Of a DNA stretch of 64,000 bases, positions 33,106 through 41,109 are shown piece by piece. The notes under the pieces are model-generated. The model made no database searches, was not told where the DNA came from, and saw only the letters and a list, made by a program, of their open reading frames with translations. Source of the stretch: Paenibacillus sp. SYP-B3998. Its GTDB lineage: Bacteria > Bacillota > Bacilli > Paenibacillales > NBRC-103111. Position numbers and translations under genes: made by a program. The stretch lies in NCBI RefSeq assembly GCF_010820665.1, contig NZ_JAAIKC010000019.1, forward strand, positions 1 to 64,000, read 5' to 3'. Numbering within the stretch: position 1 is the first letter of the stretch; each line of letters begins with the position of its first letter.

Positions 33106-34287
33106 TTATTTATCGTTCAAGGCAACTAGGCCTGGCAATGCTTTACCTTCCATGAATTCCAAGGAAGCTCCGCCACCTGTGGAAATATGGTCCATTTGAT
33201 CTGCCAAGTGGAATTTCTCTGCTGCTGCTGCGGAATCTCCTCCGCCGATAACTGTATAACCGGTAGTTGTTGCACAAGCCTGAGCTACAGCGCGAGTTCC
33301 ATGGGAGAAAGGCTCGATTTCAAATACGCCCATCGGTCCATTCCAAACAACGAGCTTGGACTTCGCGATCACGTCCGCGTAGATTTCACGCGTTTTCGGC
33401 CCGATGTCAATGCCTTCCCAGTCTGCGGGAATGCCGTCAACGCCTACGATTTGTGTATTCGCATCTGCGCCGAATTTATCAGCAACAACGATATCAACAG
33501 GAAGCAGGAAGTTCACGCCTTTTTCTTTGGCTTTAGCAATAAAGCTAAGCGCTAGATCAAGTTTTTCGTTATCCACAAGGGATTTACCAATTTCGTTACC
33601 TTGCGCTTTTAAGAATGTATAGGACAGACCGCCGCCAATGATCACGTTGTCTGCAATGTTCAGGAGGTTGTTGATGACGTCAATTTTGTCTTTCACTTTC
33701 GCGCCACCGATGATCGCTGTGAAAGGACGCTCTGGATGATTCAACGCTCTGCCGAGTACATCCAGCTCTTTTTCCATCAATAGACCAGCTACAGCAGGCA
33801 GATGATGAGCGATGCCTTCTGTAGACGCATGTGCACGGTGAGCCGCGCCGAATGCATCGTTAACGTAGAGATCAGCTAGTTCAGCGAAAGCTTGCGCTAA
33901 AGCTGGATCATTTTTCTCTTCGCCTTCGTAGAAGCGAACATTTTCAAGCAAGAGAACGTCTCCGTTTTCTAAGGCCGCTACTTGCGCTTTAACCGTTTCA
34001 CCGATCGCTTCATCTGCTTTTATAACGGATTGCCCAAGCAGTTCAGCAAGTTTTGCTGCTACTGGTGTCAAGCGAAGCTCCTCGGCAACTTGGCCTTTTG
34101 GACGTCCGAGATGGCTCGCCAAAATGACTTTTGCGCCTTTCTCAACAAGAAACTTGATCGTAGGCAGTGTTTCTCTGATGCGTGTGTCATCTGTAATATG
34201 ACCGTTTTCCAAAGGTACGTTGAAATCAACGCGAACAAATACTCTTTTACCTGCTACTTCAACATCGCGAACACTTTTCTTATTCAT
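33106..34287 (-). CDS. pgk: Phosphoglycerate kinase
   Basis: Transfers phosphate from 1,3-bisphosphoglycerate to ADP; 393 residues. Substrate and nucleotide motifs are seen: VFVRVDFNVPL, LASHLGRPKG, LLLENVRFYEGEE, GGAKVKDKI and GGGDSAAAAEKF. AGGAGG precedes the ATG. The gene is preceded by a 17-bp perfect stem-loop after gap. Confidence 0.98.
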   Translation of the reverse strand: MNKKSVRDVEVAGKRVFVRVDFNVPLENGHITDDTRIRETLPTIKFLVEKGAKVILASHLGRPKGQVAEELRLTPVAAKLAELLGQSVIKADEAIGETVKAQVAALENGDVLLLENVRFYEGEEKNDPALAQAFAELADLYVNDAFGAAHRAHASTEGIAHHLPAVAGLLMEKELDVLGRALNHPERPFTAIIGGAKVKDKIDVINNLLNIADNVIIGGGLSYTFLKAQGNEIGKSLVDNEKLDLALSFIAKAKEKGVNFLLPVDIVVADKFGADANTQIVGVDGIPADWEGIDIGPKTREIYADVIAKSKLVVWNGPMGVFEIEPFSHGTRAVAQACATTTGYTVIGGGDSAAAAEKFHLADQMDHISTGGGASLEFMEGKALPGLVALNDK

Positions 34288-34342
34288 TGGTCATAGCCTC
34301 CTGAACATGTAATAGTTCGTACACCCTCATATATGGAAAATC

Positions 34343-34380
34343 ACACATAAAGAGGAGAATCGCTTCTCCTCTTTATGTGT
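34343..34380 (-). other. Long perfect stem-loop between gap and pgk
   Basis: 17-bp stem without mismatch (ACACATAAAGAGGAGAA with its complement) around a 4-base loop, in the 115-bp gap after the gap stop. Only a weak GATTTT follows on the minus strand. It probably acts as a partial terminator or mRNA stabiliser that makes gap more abundant than the genes after it. Confidence 0.7.
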
Positions 34381-34402
34381 ACACCTGTGTGTTAGTTATG
34401 AA

Positions 34403-35407
34403 TTATAGACCTTTTTTAGCGATGAAATCTACCAAGTCAACGACACGGTTGGAGTAACCCCACTCGTTATCGTACCAAGAAACCACTTTCAGCATATTGT
34501 CGCCAACTACCATTGTGGATAGAGCATCGATTGTGGAAGAAGCCGGATCGCCATTGAAGTCGCTGGATACAAGCGCATCTTCAGTGTAGTTCAAGATGCC
34601 TTTCAACGGACCTTCGGAAGCTGATTTCAAAGCTGCGTTAACTTCGTCAACAGTTACGTTAACTTTCAATTCAACAACCAAATCTGTAACGGATACGTTA
34701 GGCGTAGGAACACGCATAGCCATACCGTTTAGTTTGCCTTTAAGCTCAGGAAGAACCAGACCGATTGCTTTCGCTGCGCCAGTGCTGGAAGGAATGATGT
34801 TCTCAGCTGCTGCACGAGCACGACGAAGGTCTTTATGAGGAACGTCCAGAACGGATTGGTCATTTGTGTAAGAGTGAACTGTTGTCATCATACCTTTTAC
34901 GATACCAAAGCTATCGTTGATAACTTTTGCAAAAGGAGCCAGACAGTTTGTTGTACAGGAAGCGTTGGAGATAATTGTGTGTGCAGCTGGATCGTATTTA
35001 TCTTCGTTAACGCCCAGAACGATTGTGATATCTTCGTCGGAAGCAGGAGCGGAAATGATAACTTTCTTAGCTCCACCTTTCAAGTGAAGGGATGCTTTTT
35101 CTTTCGCTGTGAAAATACCAGTGGATTCAATAACGATTTCAGCGCCTACAGATGCCCAAGGCAAGTTCCCAGGGTCACGCTCAGCAAATACCTTGATGGA
35201 ACGACCGTTAACGATCAATTCGCCTTCGCCAGCTTCAACTGTAGCGTCTAGTTTACCGTGAGTTGTGTCGTATTTGAGCAAGTGCGCCAAAGTTTTAACG
35301 TCTGTCAAATCGTTTACTGCAACGATTTGTACTTCTGAGTTGTTCAAAGCTGCGCGAAACACGTTACGTCCAATACGTCCGAAACCGTTAATACCTACTT
35401 TTACCAT
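34403..35407 (-). CDS. gap: Glyceraldehyde-3-phosphate dehydrogenase (NAD type)
   Basis: Glycolytic enzyme of 334 residues. The Rossmann start MVKVGINGFGRIGRNVFRA, D33 in VNDLTD (favours NAD) and the active site SNASCTTNC with C151 are present. It ends DWYDNEWGYSNRVVDL-like. As the gene behind cggR it corresponds to the catabolic gapA of Bacillus. AGGAGG precedes the ATG. Expression should be induced when CggR is released by fructose 1,6-bisphosphate. Confidence 0.98.
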   Translation of the reverse strand: MVKVGINGFGRIGRNVFRAALNNSEVQIVAVNDLTDVKTLAHLLKYDTTHGKLDATVEAGEGELIVNGRSIKVFAERDPGNLPWASVGAEIVIESTGIFTAKEKASLHLKGGAKKVIISAPASDEDITIVLGVNEDKYDPAAHTIISNASCTTNCLAPFAKVINDSFGIVKGMMTTVHSYTNDQSVLDVPHKDLRRARAAAENIIPSSTGAAKAIGLVLPELKGKLNGMAMRVPTPNVSVTDLVVELKVNVTVDEVNAALKSASEGPLKGILNYTEDALVSSDFNGDPASSTIDALSTMVVGDNMLKVVSWYDNEWGYSNRVVDLVDFIAKKGL

Positions 35408-35481
35408 AGCGAATTCCTCCTAAGATTAAAAAAATAATTATATTTCAAGACGGGTCTATAAGACACGCGTCATGATGGCTT

Positions 35482-36504
35482 TCATACATGTTTCATAATC
35501 TCTAAGGCAGCTGCTTCATCCGTCACGAGCACATCTTCTTGCCCATGTCGAAGTACAGAAACAATCGCTTCCCCTTTACTCTTACCGCCGGCCACGCCGA
35601 TAACAACTTCTGTCAACTGGAGATCCTCCAGCCGAAGTCCTACGGTCGGCATCTTGTGAACCACATTACCTTCTCGGTCGAAATAGTACCCGAACGCTTC
35701 AGCTAAAGCCCCTTCGGCTTGTAGGCTACGCGTCGTCTCGCTATCGACTTTACGTCTTCGCGCCATGACCATAGCATCCCCGATTCCGTGTACTACGATG
35801 CGACAACTGCGCACCGCCTCTACAACCTCCCGAATCTGAGGGTCTTGGATAAGCGTCTGATACGCTTCTTCACCAAGGTGATCTGGAACATGCAGCAGTC
35901 TATATTTCCCGCCTGTCTTCTTGGCCATAATGGAGGCAATCGTATTCGCCTGCATATCCACGCTTTCGCCAAGTCCACCGCGCGCCGGAACGAACCAGCT
36001 CCCTTTCATTCGAGACGATATGGCTAGGTTGTTCGCAATTTGCGCCATCGTCGACCCGCCGGTTACAGCGATAATATCGTCTTTGGTCACATTTTTGCGT
36101 AATGCTGCCGCTCCCGCTCGCCCTAGTTCCTTCTTCGTAAAGTCCGAAGTATCAGAGTCTCCAGGGACTACAATTACTTGTGACATCCCGAATGCTTGAC
36201 GTATGCTCTCTTCCAAATCCGTCAGACCAAAAGCCAGCTTAATAATCGGTTCCATCGCTTCTAACAATTGACGGCCAGATTCACTGATTTTCATCCCCGT
36301 AACATCGGTCTCAAGCAGGCCTTGCTCCTTAAGGAAGTCTACCTCGCCGCGAAGCACGCGCTCCGTCATATCCAGCGAAGAGGCTAACGTTCTTCGTCCC
36401 ACCACACCGGAAGCCAAAATATGCTGTAGGATCGAGTAGCGTTTCTTCATAATGTCCATTAGATCCGGTAAGAGCTGTTTTTGAATGTCAAGAATTTCTC
36501 TCAT
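35482..36504 (-). CDS. cggR: Central glycolytic genes regulator CggR
   Basis: SorC/DeoR-type repressor of 340 residues. An N-terminal winged HTH (RRTLASSLDMTERVLRGEVD) is followed by the sugar-phosphate-binding domain with TGGSTMAQIAN, PARGGLGESVDMQANTIA and VVIGVAGGKSKGEA. In Bacillus, fructose 1,6-bisphosphate releases it from its operator. It heads the glycolytic operon, and a CggR-type operator lies between its promoter and start, so it is autoregulated. Confidence 0.96.
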   Translation of the reverse strand: MREILDIQKQLLPDLMDIMKKRYSILQHILASGVVGRRTLASSLDMTERVLRGEVDFLKEQGLLETDVTGMKISESGRQLLEAMEPIIKLAFGLTDLEESIRQAFGMSQVIVVPGDSDTSDFTKKELGRAGAAALRKNVTKDDIIAVTGGSTMAQIANNLAISSRMKGSWFVPARGGLGESVDMQANTIASIMAKKTGGKYRLLHVPDHLGEEAYQTLIQDPQIREVVEAVRSCRIVVHGIGDAMVMARRRKVDSETTRSLQAEGALAEAFGYYFDREGNVVHKMPTVGLRLEDLQLTEVVIGVAGGKSKGEAIVSVLRHGQEDVLVTDEAAALEIMKHV

Positions 36505-36537
36505 AATGACGAATTACAACGCTCCCGCTCCAGTTAA

Positions 36538-36575
36538 TGGACGTTTTGTGTCCCGGGTATGCATTTTGCGTCCCA
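36538..36575 (-). promoter_or_regulatory. CggR operator
   Basis: On the minus strand TGGGAC-N6-TGCA-N4-CGGGAC-N8-TCCA. This copies the known B. subtilis layout CGGGAC-N6-TGTC-N4-CGGGAC-N8-TGTC in spacing and in the two GGGAC boxes. It lies downstream of the promoter at 36608-36636 and upstream of cggR. Confidence 0.8.
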
Positions 36576-36607
36576 CCCGGGCGAAAAAAAAGTTCCTTAC
36601 ACGCTTT

Positions 36608-36636
36608 ATTATAACCAATTATCTTGTGAGATTCAA
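36608..36636 (-). promoter_or_regulatory. Promoter of the glycolytic operon
   Basis: TTGAAT (36636-36631), 17 bp, TATAAT (36613-36608) on the minus strand; a sigma-A-type promoter about 105 bp before cggR. Confidence 0.8.
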
Positions 36637-36743
36637 CAATTGTTCTAATATTTTCTCTATTCTAGACTGAAAGGGCTTACGGTCTTGCTTTTTCATTACA
36701 ACTATCTTATAATAACCCTTGCTTCACTTTTTATATAAGACAT

Positions 36744-36815
36744 GCGCCCGTGGTCCAATGGATATGACGTAGGCCTCCGAAGCCTGAGATCAAGGTTCGA
36801 TTCCTTGCGGGCGCG
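36744..36815 (+). tRNA. tRNA-Arg (anticodon CCG)
   Basis: 72 nt. Acceptor GCGCCCG pairs with CGGGCGC; discriminator G; no encoded CCA. The anticodon loop CTCCGAA gives CCG, which reads CGG. The T-loop GGTTCGATTCC is standard. It lies between the divergent cggR and clpP genes, on the clpP strand. Confidence 0.95.
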
Positions 36816-36829
36816 TTCATGTAAGCAGG

Positions 36830-36856
36830 AAATCAGTTGAAAAACTGATTTTTTTT
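36830..36856 (+). terminator. tRNA-Arg terminator
   Basis: AAATCAGTT, loop GAAA, AACTGATTT followed by T7 at the end of the tRNA unit. Confidence 0.85.
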
Positions 36857-36864
36857 ATTGTTAG

Positions 36865-36881
36865 TTTGACCTTCCTTGACC
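36865..36881 (+). promoter_or_regulatory. CtsR box of clpP
   Basis: The minus strand reads GGTCAAGGAAGGTCAAA, which matches the CtsR heptad repeat RGTCAAA-NAN-RGTCAAA except at one base. It overlaps the clpP -35, so heat-shock repressor CtsR would block the promoter. Confidence 0.8.
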
Positions 36882-36904
36882 TTTGGAGGTTTTTTCGTTA
36901 TCAT
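36876..36904 (+). promoter_or_regulatory. clpP promoter
   Basis: TTGACC (36876-36881), 17 bp, TATCAT (36899-36904). The second half of the CtsR box forms the -35. The leader is about 70 nt. Confidence 0.75.
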
Positions 36905-36979
36905 ACTTGTAGATACTGTTAGTAGTATGTACCAGCATCAACCATTTGAACCATGTACCCTTTGAAGGAGGTAATTCTC

Positions 36980-37561
36980 ATGAGTTTTATCCCTATGGTC
37001 GTCGAACAGGACGCGCGCGGTGAAAGAGGATATGATATTTACTCCCGCTTGCTGAAAGACCGCATTATTTTCCTAGGCACGGGTGTCAACGATGTTGTAG
37101 CGAATTCCATCATTGCTCAGCTACTTTTCTTGGCCGCACAAGATCCTGATAAAGATATCTCGCTCTACATCAACAGCCCAGGCGGCTCCATTACTGCCGG
37201 TATGGCCATCTTTGACACGATGCAGTTCATTAAACCAGACGTGTCCACGATCTGCGTGGGTATGGCTGCTTCCATGGGCGCATTCTTGCTCACAGCCGGA
37301 GCCAAAGGCAAGCGTTATGCGCTGCCTAACAGCGAAGTCATGATTCACCAACCACTCGGCGGTGCTGAGGGTCAAGCTTCTGACATCGAGATTCGCGCAA
37401 AGCGCATCTTGAAAATGAGAGACAACCTGAACACCATCCTTGCGGAGCGCACAGGACAAACGTTTGAACGTATCGAAAAAGATACAGACCGCGATAACTT
37501 CATGAGCGCTGCAGAAGCAGCCGCATACGGACTCATCGACAAAGTCATTGAACGCGTGTAA
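36980..37561 (+). CDS. clpP: ATP-dependent Clp protease proteolytic subunit
   Basis: Serine peptidase of 193 residues that forms the tetradecameric chamber used by ClpC/ClpX/ClpE. The start is ATG 36980 (MSFIPMVVEQ) because AAGGAGGT lies 8 bases upstream; the ATG at 36953 is unlikely. The catalytic triad is S98 (GMAASMGAF), H123 (MIHQPLGG) and D172. Control by CtsR is seen in the promoter. It is a single-gene unit that ends in a strong terminator. tmRNA-tagged proteins are among ClpP substrates, so it links to ssrA and smpB in this window. Confidence 0.98.
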   Translation: MSFIPMVVEQDARGERGYDIYSRLLKDRIIFLGTGVNDVVANSIIAQLLFLAAQDPDKDISLYINSPGGSITAGMAIFDTMQFIKPDVSTICVGMAASMGAFLLTAGAKGKRYALPNSEVMIHQPLGGAEGQASDIEIRAKRILKMRDNLNTILAERTGQTFERIEKDTDRDNFMSAAEAAAYGLIDKVIERV

Positions 37562-37570
37562 ATTGTAAAC

Positions 37571-37629
37571 AAAACAAAAACCAGCCTGCATGACACGCTC
37601 ACGAGCGGTCATCGGCTGGTTTTTGTTTT
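37571..37629. terminator. Bidirectional terminator, clpP and stalk-domain gene
   Basis: AAAACAAAAACCAGCC at the left pairs with GGCTGGTTTTTGTTTT at the right, with a second stem (ATGAC-CGCTC with GAGCG-GTCAT) inside. It serves clpP on the plus strand and the convergent gene on the minus strand. Confidence 0.9.
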
Positions 37630-37638
37630 CTCAACTAC

Positions 37639-39402
37639 TTATTTCTTTTCATCTAGCGGATAGAAAATCAGATCGATGGGGAAAGCCGAGCCTGCCGGAG
37701 GCGTAAACTCGATATCCAGTGCATTTTCCGTTCCTGTCGTACGCGCAAGAACCTCCATACCGTCGAAAGCGGTTATGACACCTGAGGCTGGGACTGGCAC
37801 AATCTCGCCATTGATCTTGAACGGCCCTTTGAAGACGCCGCCTTTAGCCATAATCATCAAAGCCATTTTACGCGGTTTGTTCGCGTGAATCTTATAAACA
37901 ACCCCGTAGTTACCGCCATTCTCCACATTCATCTTGCGCATTACGTCATACCCTTTGACGAATGGATCTGTTTTGTTATCACCAATCGTCAATACAGAAG
38001 TTTTCGTAAAGCTCGTCGCATCTATATCCCACTTAATCTCAGAAATCGGGAATGTCCCGCGCACATGACCTGTGAAACCCAATAGAGGCAGCTCCTGTGC
38101 TGTAGTTGGCGTCAATTTCAAATCGGTAACCCCAAACGAGATTTGGAGCTCCCCATCCGTTTCAACGTCATAGAACAAGTTTACACCTTGACCTGGGTAG
38201 AAATCCGGCAGCTTCGCATACACATAGGTTTGGTGCGGCGGTACGGTCAGTTTTTCGTTATATACGTTATTTAACAAGAAATCGACTGACGCTTCACTAC
38301 CAATTAGATTGGCGTAAACAGATGGGTAAACCTCACCTTTATTCGTCGTTTGAATCATAACCGGCTTATCTGTATTATTCGTAGCGAAAATCGCCATCGT
38401 CATTTTTTGCTGCGTGCCATTGATATGATCTGCGTACAATCTAGCTTTACCGTTAATGTTATCTTGATACAAAATTCCCTTCTCTGTAAACTCCTCCGGA
38501 CTATCTGAGACTAGCAGTCTACGATCAGTGACTTCTGTTACTTTCTTAGGCAAGTTGGGCATTTCGTTAAAATGGGACCAAATCGTTCCCCAATCTGACT
38601 TGATGAACCCGCCTACAGGCTTCGTATAGATCGGATATTCCACTTCATTCAAATAAGTTTCGTCTACTACCGTGACAAAGCCCTTAAACACTGGACTTAC
38701 ATGTCCGTGTCGATCAGACACCTGTAGTGTTACCGGGTATTTCCCAGCCTTAAAGAACACTTCTTTATTCCCTACCCATTCGTAGGAAACAAGTCCTTCC
38801 GCATCCGGATCATAACTTAAATCGATATACTTCACAGGCTCCCCAAGTCGATATGTAGGCTTAGCCGTTGTGAACTTGGCAACTGGTCGGGAATTGCTGT
38901 CCTGATCGACATAGATGCCTTCTGGCGTTGGCAAATGAACGATTTCTACACGTCGCAATTCACTGTTGTACGTATATTTCGCACCCATGTAGTCAGCCAA
39001 CCAGGTCAGCTTCACGAGCAGCTTACCATTTACAATCGCCGCAACAGATTTAAAAGCTGTATCTACGCCATTCGTAGTTACTCTCTTGTTATCAGCATCT
39101 AGAACAATATCGTACCCTGGAGGCGTCATTTGAATGGTCCGTGTCGCATCGCTCCATTCTACCTTGAAACGCATTGCGTCTCCGAGGAATTTGGCCGGAA
39201 CGTACGTACTGCCATTAATAATGGTAGCTGGTGCATCCAAATGAATTTGTTCTTCATTCATGAAAGCTTCGGACTTATCGATATACAATAAAATAAAGGA
39301 CGAACTAGCTGAGACAGCGTGAGCGGCGGGTGCAGTTATTGTGCTGGCTAGAAAGACGAAAAGCGCTAGCAGCAGAGTCATTTCTTTTCTTTTGAATTTC
39401 AT
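37639..39402 (-). CDS. Secreted stalk-domain (copper amine oxidase N-like) protein
   Basis: Exported protein of 587 residues from ATG 39402 (AAGGAG 7 bases upstream; the frame is open further without a better site). The signal peptide ends near AHA-VS. Residues about 45-160 are a copper-amine-oxidase-N-like stalk domain (INGSTYVPAKFLGDAMRFKV, IVNGKLLVKLTWLADYMGA). A PKD-like segment follows (about 175-250, SYDPDAEGLVSYEWVGNKEV, AGKYPVTLQVSD). The last 330 residues are beta-rich and unassigned. No enzyme motif is seen, so it is not an amine oxidase. It probably acts at the cell surface; its role is unknown. Confidence 0.8.
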   Translation of the reverse strand: MKFKRKEMTLLLALFVFLASTITAPAAHAVSASSSFILLYIDKSEAFMNEEQIHLDAPATIINGSTYVPAKFLGDAMRFKVEWSDATRTIQMTPPGYDIVLDADNKRVTTNGVDTAFKSVAAIVNGKLLVKLTWLADYMGAKYTYNSELRRVEIVHLPTPEGIYVDQDSNSRPVAKFTTAKPTYRLGEPVKYIDLSYDPDAEGLVSYEWVGNKEVFFKAGKYPVTLQVSDRHGHVSPVFKGFVTVVDETYLNEVEYPIYTKPVGGFIKSDWGTIWSHFNEMPNLPKKVTEVTDRRLLVSDSPEEFTEKGILYQDNINGKARLYADHINGTQQKMTMAIFATNNTDKPVMIQTTNKGEVYPSVYANLIGSEASVDFLLNNVYNEKLTVPPHQTYVYAKLPDFYPGQGVNLFYDVETDGELQISFGVTDLKLTPTTAQELPLLGFTGHVRGTFPISEIKWDIDATSFTKTSVLTIGDNKTDPFVKGYDVMRKMNVENGGNYGVVYKIHANKPRKMALMIMAKGGVFKGPFKINGEIVPVPASGVITAFDGMEVLARTTGTENALDIEFTPPAGSAFPIDLIFYPLDEKK

Positions 39403-39753
39403 TCGCTTACTCCTTTGAATTTCGGATAAATGTGGACGATGACGGCAGAGCGGAAATCGTTGTTGTACACGGCAAATAGCCCTTTCCATTGTTGACCACG
39501 ATACTTAGACGTAGTCTTAAGGAAAAGGTTTCTGGTTCTCCCTAGTTGTTAACAAATTTGCCATAATTTCAGCTTAAAATAAAAAATAACGATCTGCTCG
39601 GTCTCCCACCACTTAGATTACACACTCTACACGTGATGACGTCTAAAATCAACTTTTATGAACAGACCTCTCTCTCATAATTGCAATATCATTTCATTCC
39701 CAACCTAAAATTTTCAAGAAAAAAAGCTTCCTCAAGAGGAAGCTTTTGACGAA
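39403..39753. other. Intergenic with HPr-gene terminator
   Basis: About 350 bp. It holds the terminator at 39721-39748. The stalk-domain gene's promoter should lie here, but I see no clear -35/-10 pair. Confidence 0.4.
39721..39748 (-). terminator. Terminator after HPr-like gene
   Basis: AAAGCTTCCTC, short loop, GAGGAAGCTTTT with A and T runs on both sides, 6 bp after the stop at 39754; a good terminator on the minus strand. Confidence 0.85.
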
Positions 39754-40023
39754 TTATTGGTTCTCCAATTCTTCCTTGCTTACCAATGTGACTAAAGCGT
39801 TTACAGCCTGCTCGGCGTCCGATCCTTCTGCGCTTATGAAGACTTCGGTCCCTGTGCTGATCGCAAGGCTCATAATTCCCATGATGCTTTTCGCATTCAC
39901 TTTCTTTTCATCTTTTTCAACGAAGATTTCTGATGAAAATTTATTTGCCTCTTGAACAAACAATGCCGCAGGTCTGGCATGAAGTCCTGTTCTCAACTTC
40001 ACAACGACTGGCCGTCTGGACAT
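39754..40023 (-). CDS. HPr-family phosphocarrier protein at the crh locus
   Basis: 89 residues. Position after whiA and much of the sequence (ARPAALFVQEANKF, KKVNAKSIMGIMSLAISTGT) match B. subtilis Crh, the regulatory HPr paralogue. But residue 15 is His (LRTGLHARPA), as in true HPr, where Crh has Gln. S46, the HPr kinase target, is present. It can therefore in principle take phosphate both from enzyme I at His15 and from HprK at Ser46. HprK is encoded at 58.1 kb. With Ser46 phosphate it would serve as CcpA corepressor. Whether it is the only HPr of this genome cannot be told. Confidence 0.93.
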   Translation of the reverse strand: MSRRPVVVKLRTGLHARPAALFVQEANKFSSEIFVEKDEKKVNAKSIMGIMSLAISTGTEVFISAEGSDAEQAVNALVTLVSKEELENQ

Positions 40024-40097
40024 GGAACTAATTCCCCCTACTCAAGTAGCTTATACGGACTACTATTGATGACAGTGCAGATACCCTATGTTTTAAC

Positions 40098-40106
40098 ATT
40101 ATAGCA
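40098..40106 (-). promoter_or_regulatory. Extended -10 promoter of HPr-like gene
   Basis: TGCTATAAT on the minus strand (40106-40098), about 75 bp before the start; no clear -35. It lies in the 150-bp gap after whiA and could give the HPr-like gene its own transcription. Confidence 0.5.
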
Positions 40107-40174
40107 TTTTTCCCTCAAGTACACTAGAAAAAATGAGAAAAACTTACGCACACGATGAACCAAGGCTCCAAAAC

Positions 40175-41104
40175 TTAAGAATTTCGCTGTTTTTCGGCCA
40201 TTTCATCAATTTTCCTTAACCGATGATTAACGCCCGATTTACTAACGTTTCCTTTGAGCATGTCGCCTACTTCCTTGAGATTCAAGTCGGGATGCTGAAG
40301 CCGGATTTCAGCTACTTCTCTTAGCTTATCCGGCAAGCTCTCAAGACCCACCTCTCTTTGTAAAAGACGGATATTCTCGATCTGTCTAAACGCTGCGCCG
40401 ATGGTTTTATTTAAATTTGCCGTCTCGCAATTCACAATGCGATTCACAGAGTTCCGCATATCCTTCATAATGCGAACGTCTTCAAAACGCAGCAGCGCCT
40501 GATGAGCCCCGATGATACTCAAAAACTCCGTGATTTTCTCGCCTTCCTTGATGTAAAGCACAAACCCTTTCTTGCGTTCAATGGAGCGTGCATTCAAATC
40601 AAATTTGTTAGCAAGCTGCGATAAGGCTTGGCAATGTTCCTCGTAAATAGAAGCTATTTCTAGATGGTATGAAGAACCCTCCGGGCTATTCACAGATCCC
40701 CCTGCCAAAAATGCCCCACGTAAATAAGCTCGTTTACAGCAGTTCCCGCGAATGATTTCTTTCTCTATCCCAGGCGTAAACATAAAGCCCTCGGAGACGA
40801 TTTTCAAATCGCTTAATAGCTCCTGAACACCTACTGGAACCCTAACCATGTAAACATTATTCTTTTTCAACCGCATTTTTTTACGTACGAGCAGCTCGAT
40901 ATGTAGCCGGTATGTCTTTTTGAGGAGGGTGTAGATTCTCCTTGCAATGGCGGCATTTTCGGTAGATATATCGAGAATAACCCGCTGATTTGACAGCTGA
41001 ACGGATCCATTCATACGAATTAATGCAGATAATTCTGCTTTTTCGCAGCATGCTTCTGTCTCAATCATCGTTAATTCTTTTTTGGTTGTTGCCGCAAAGG
41101 ACAA
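40175..41104 (-). CDS. whiA: WhiA-family DNA-binding protein
   Basis: 309 residues from TTG 41104. I prefer this start because the product then begins LSFAATTKKELT like B. subtilis WhiA (MSFASETKKELT) and AGAGGTG lies 6 bases upstream; the GTG at 41113 is the longer choice. An N-terminal LAGLIDADG-like homing-endonuclease fold (AELSALIRMNGSVQ, KRAYLRGAFLAGGSVNSPEG) is followed by a C-terminal HTH (LNLKEVGDMLKGNVSKSGVNHRL). WhiA affects cell division and chromosome segregation in Bacillus and sporulation in Streptomyces. It starts 5 bp after yvcK. Confidence 0.95.
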   Translation of the reverse strand: MSFAATTKKELTMIETEACCEKAELSALIRMNGSVQLSNQRVILDISTENAAIARRIYTLLKKTYRLHIELLVRKKMRLKKNNVYMVRVPVGVQELLSDLKIVSEGFMFTPGIEKEIIRGNCCKRAYLRGAFLAGGSVNSPEGSSYHLEIASIYEEHCQALSQLANKFDLNARSIERKKGFVLYIKEGEKITEFLSIIGAHQALLRFEDVRIMKDMRNSVNRIVNCETANLNKTIGAAFRQIENIRLLQREVGLESLPDKLREVAEIRLQHPDLNLKEVGDMLKGNVSKSGVNHRLRKIDEMAEKQRNS

Positions 41105-41109
41105 AGGTC

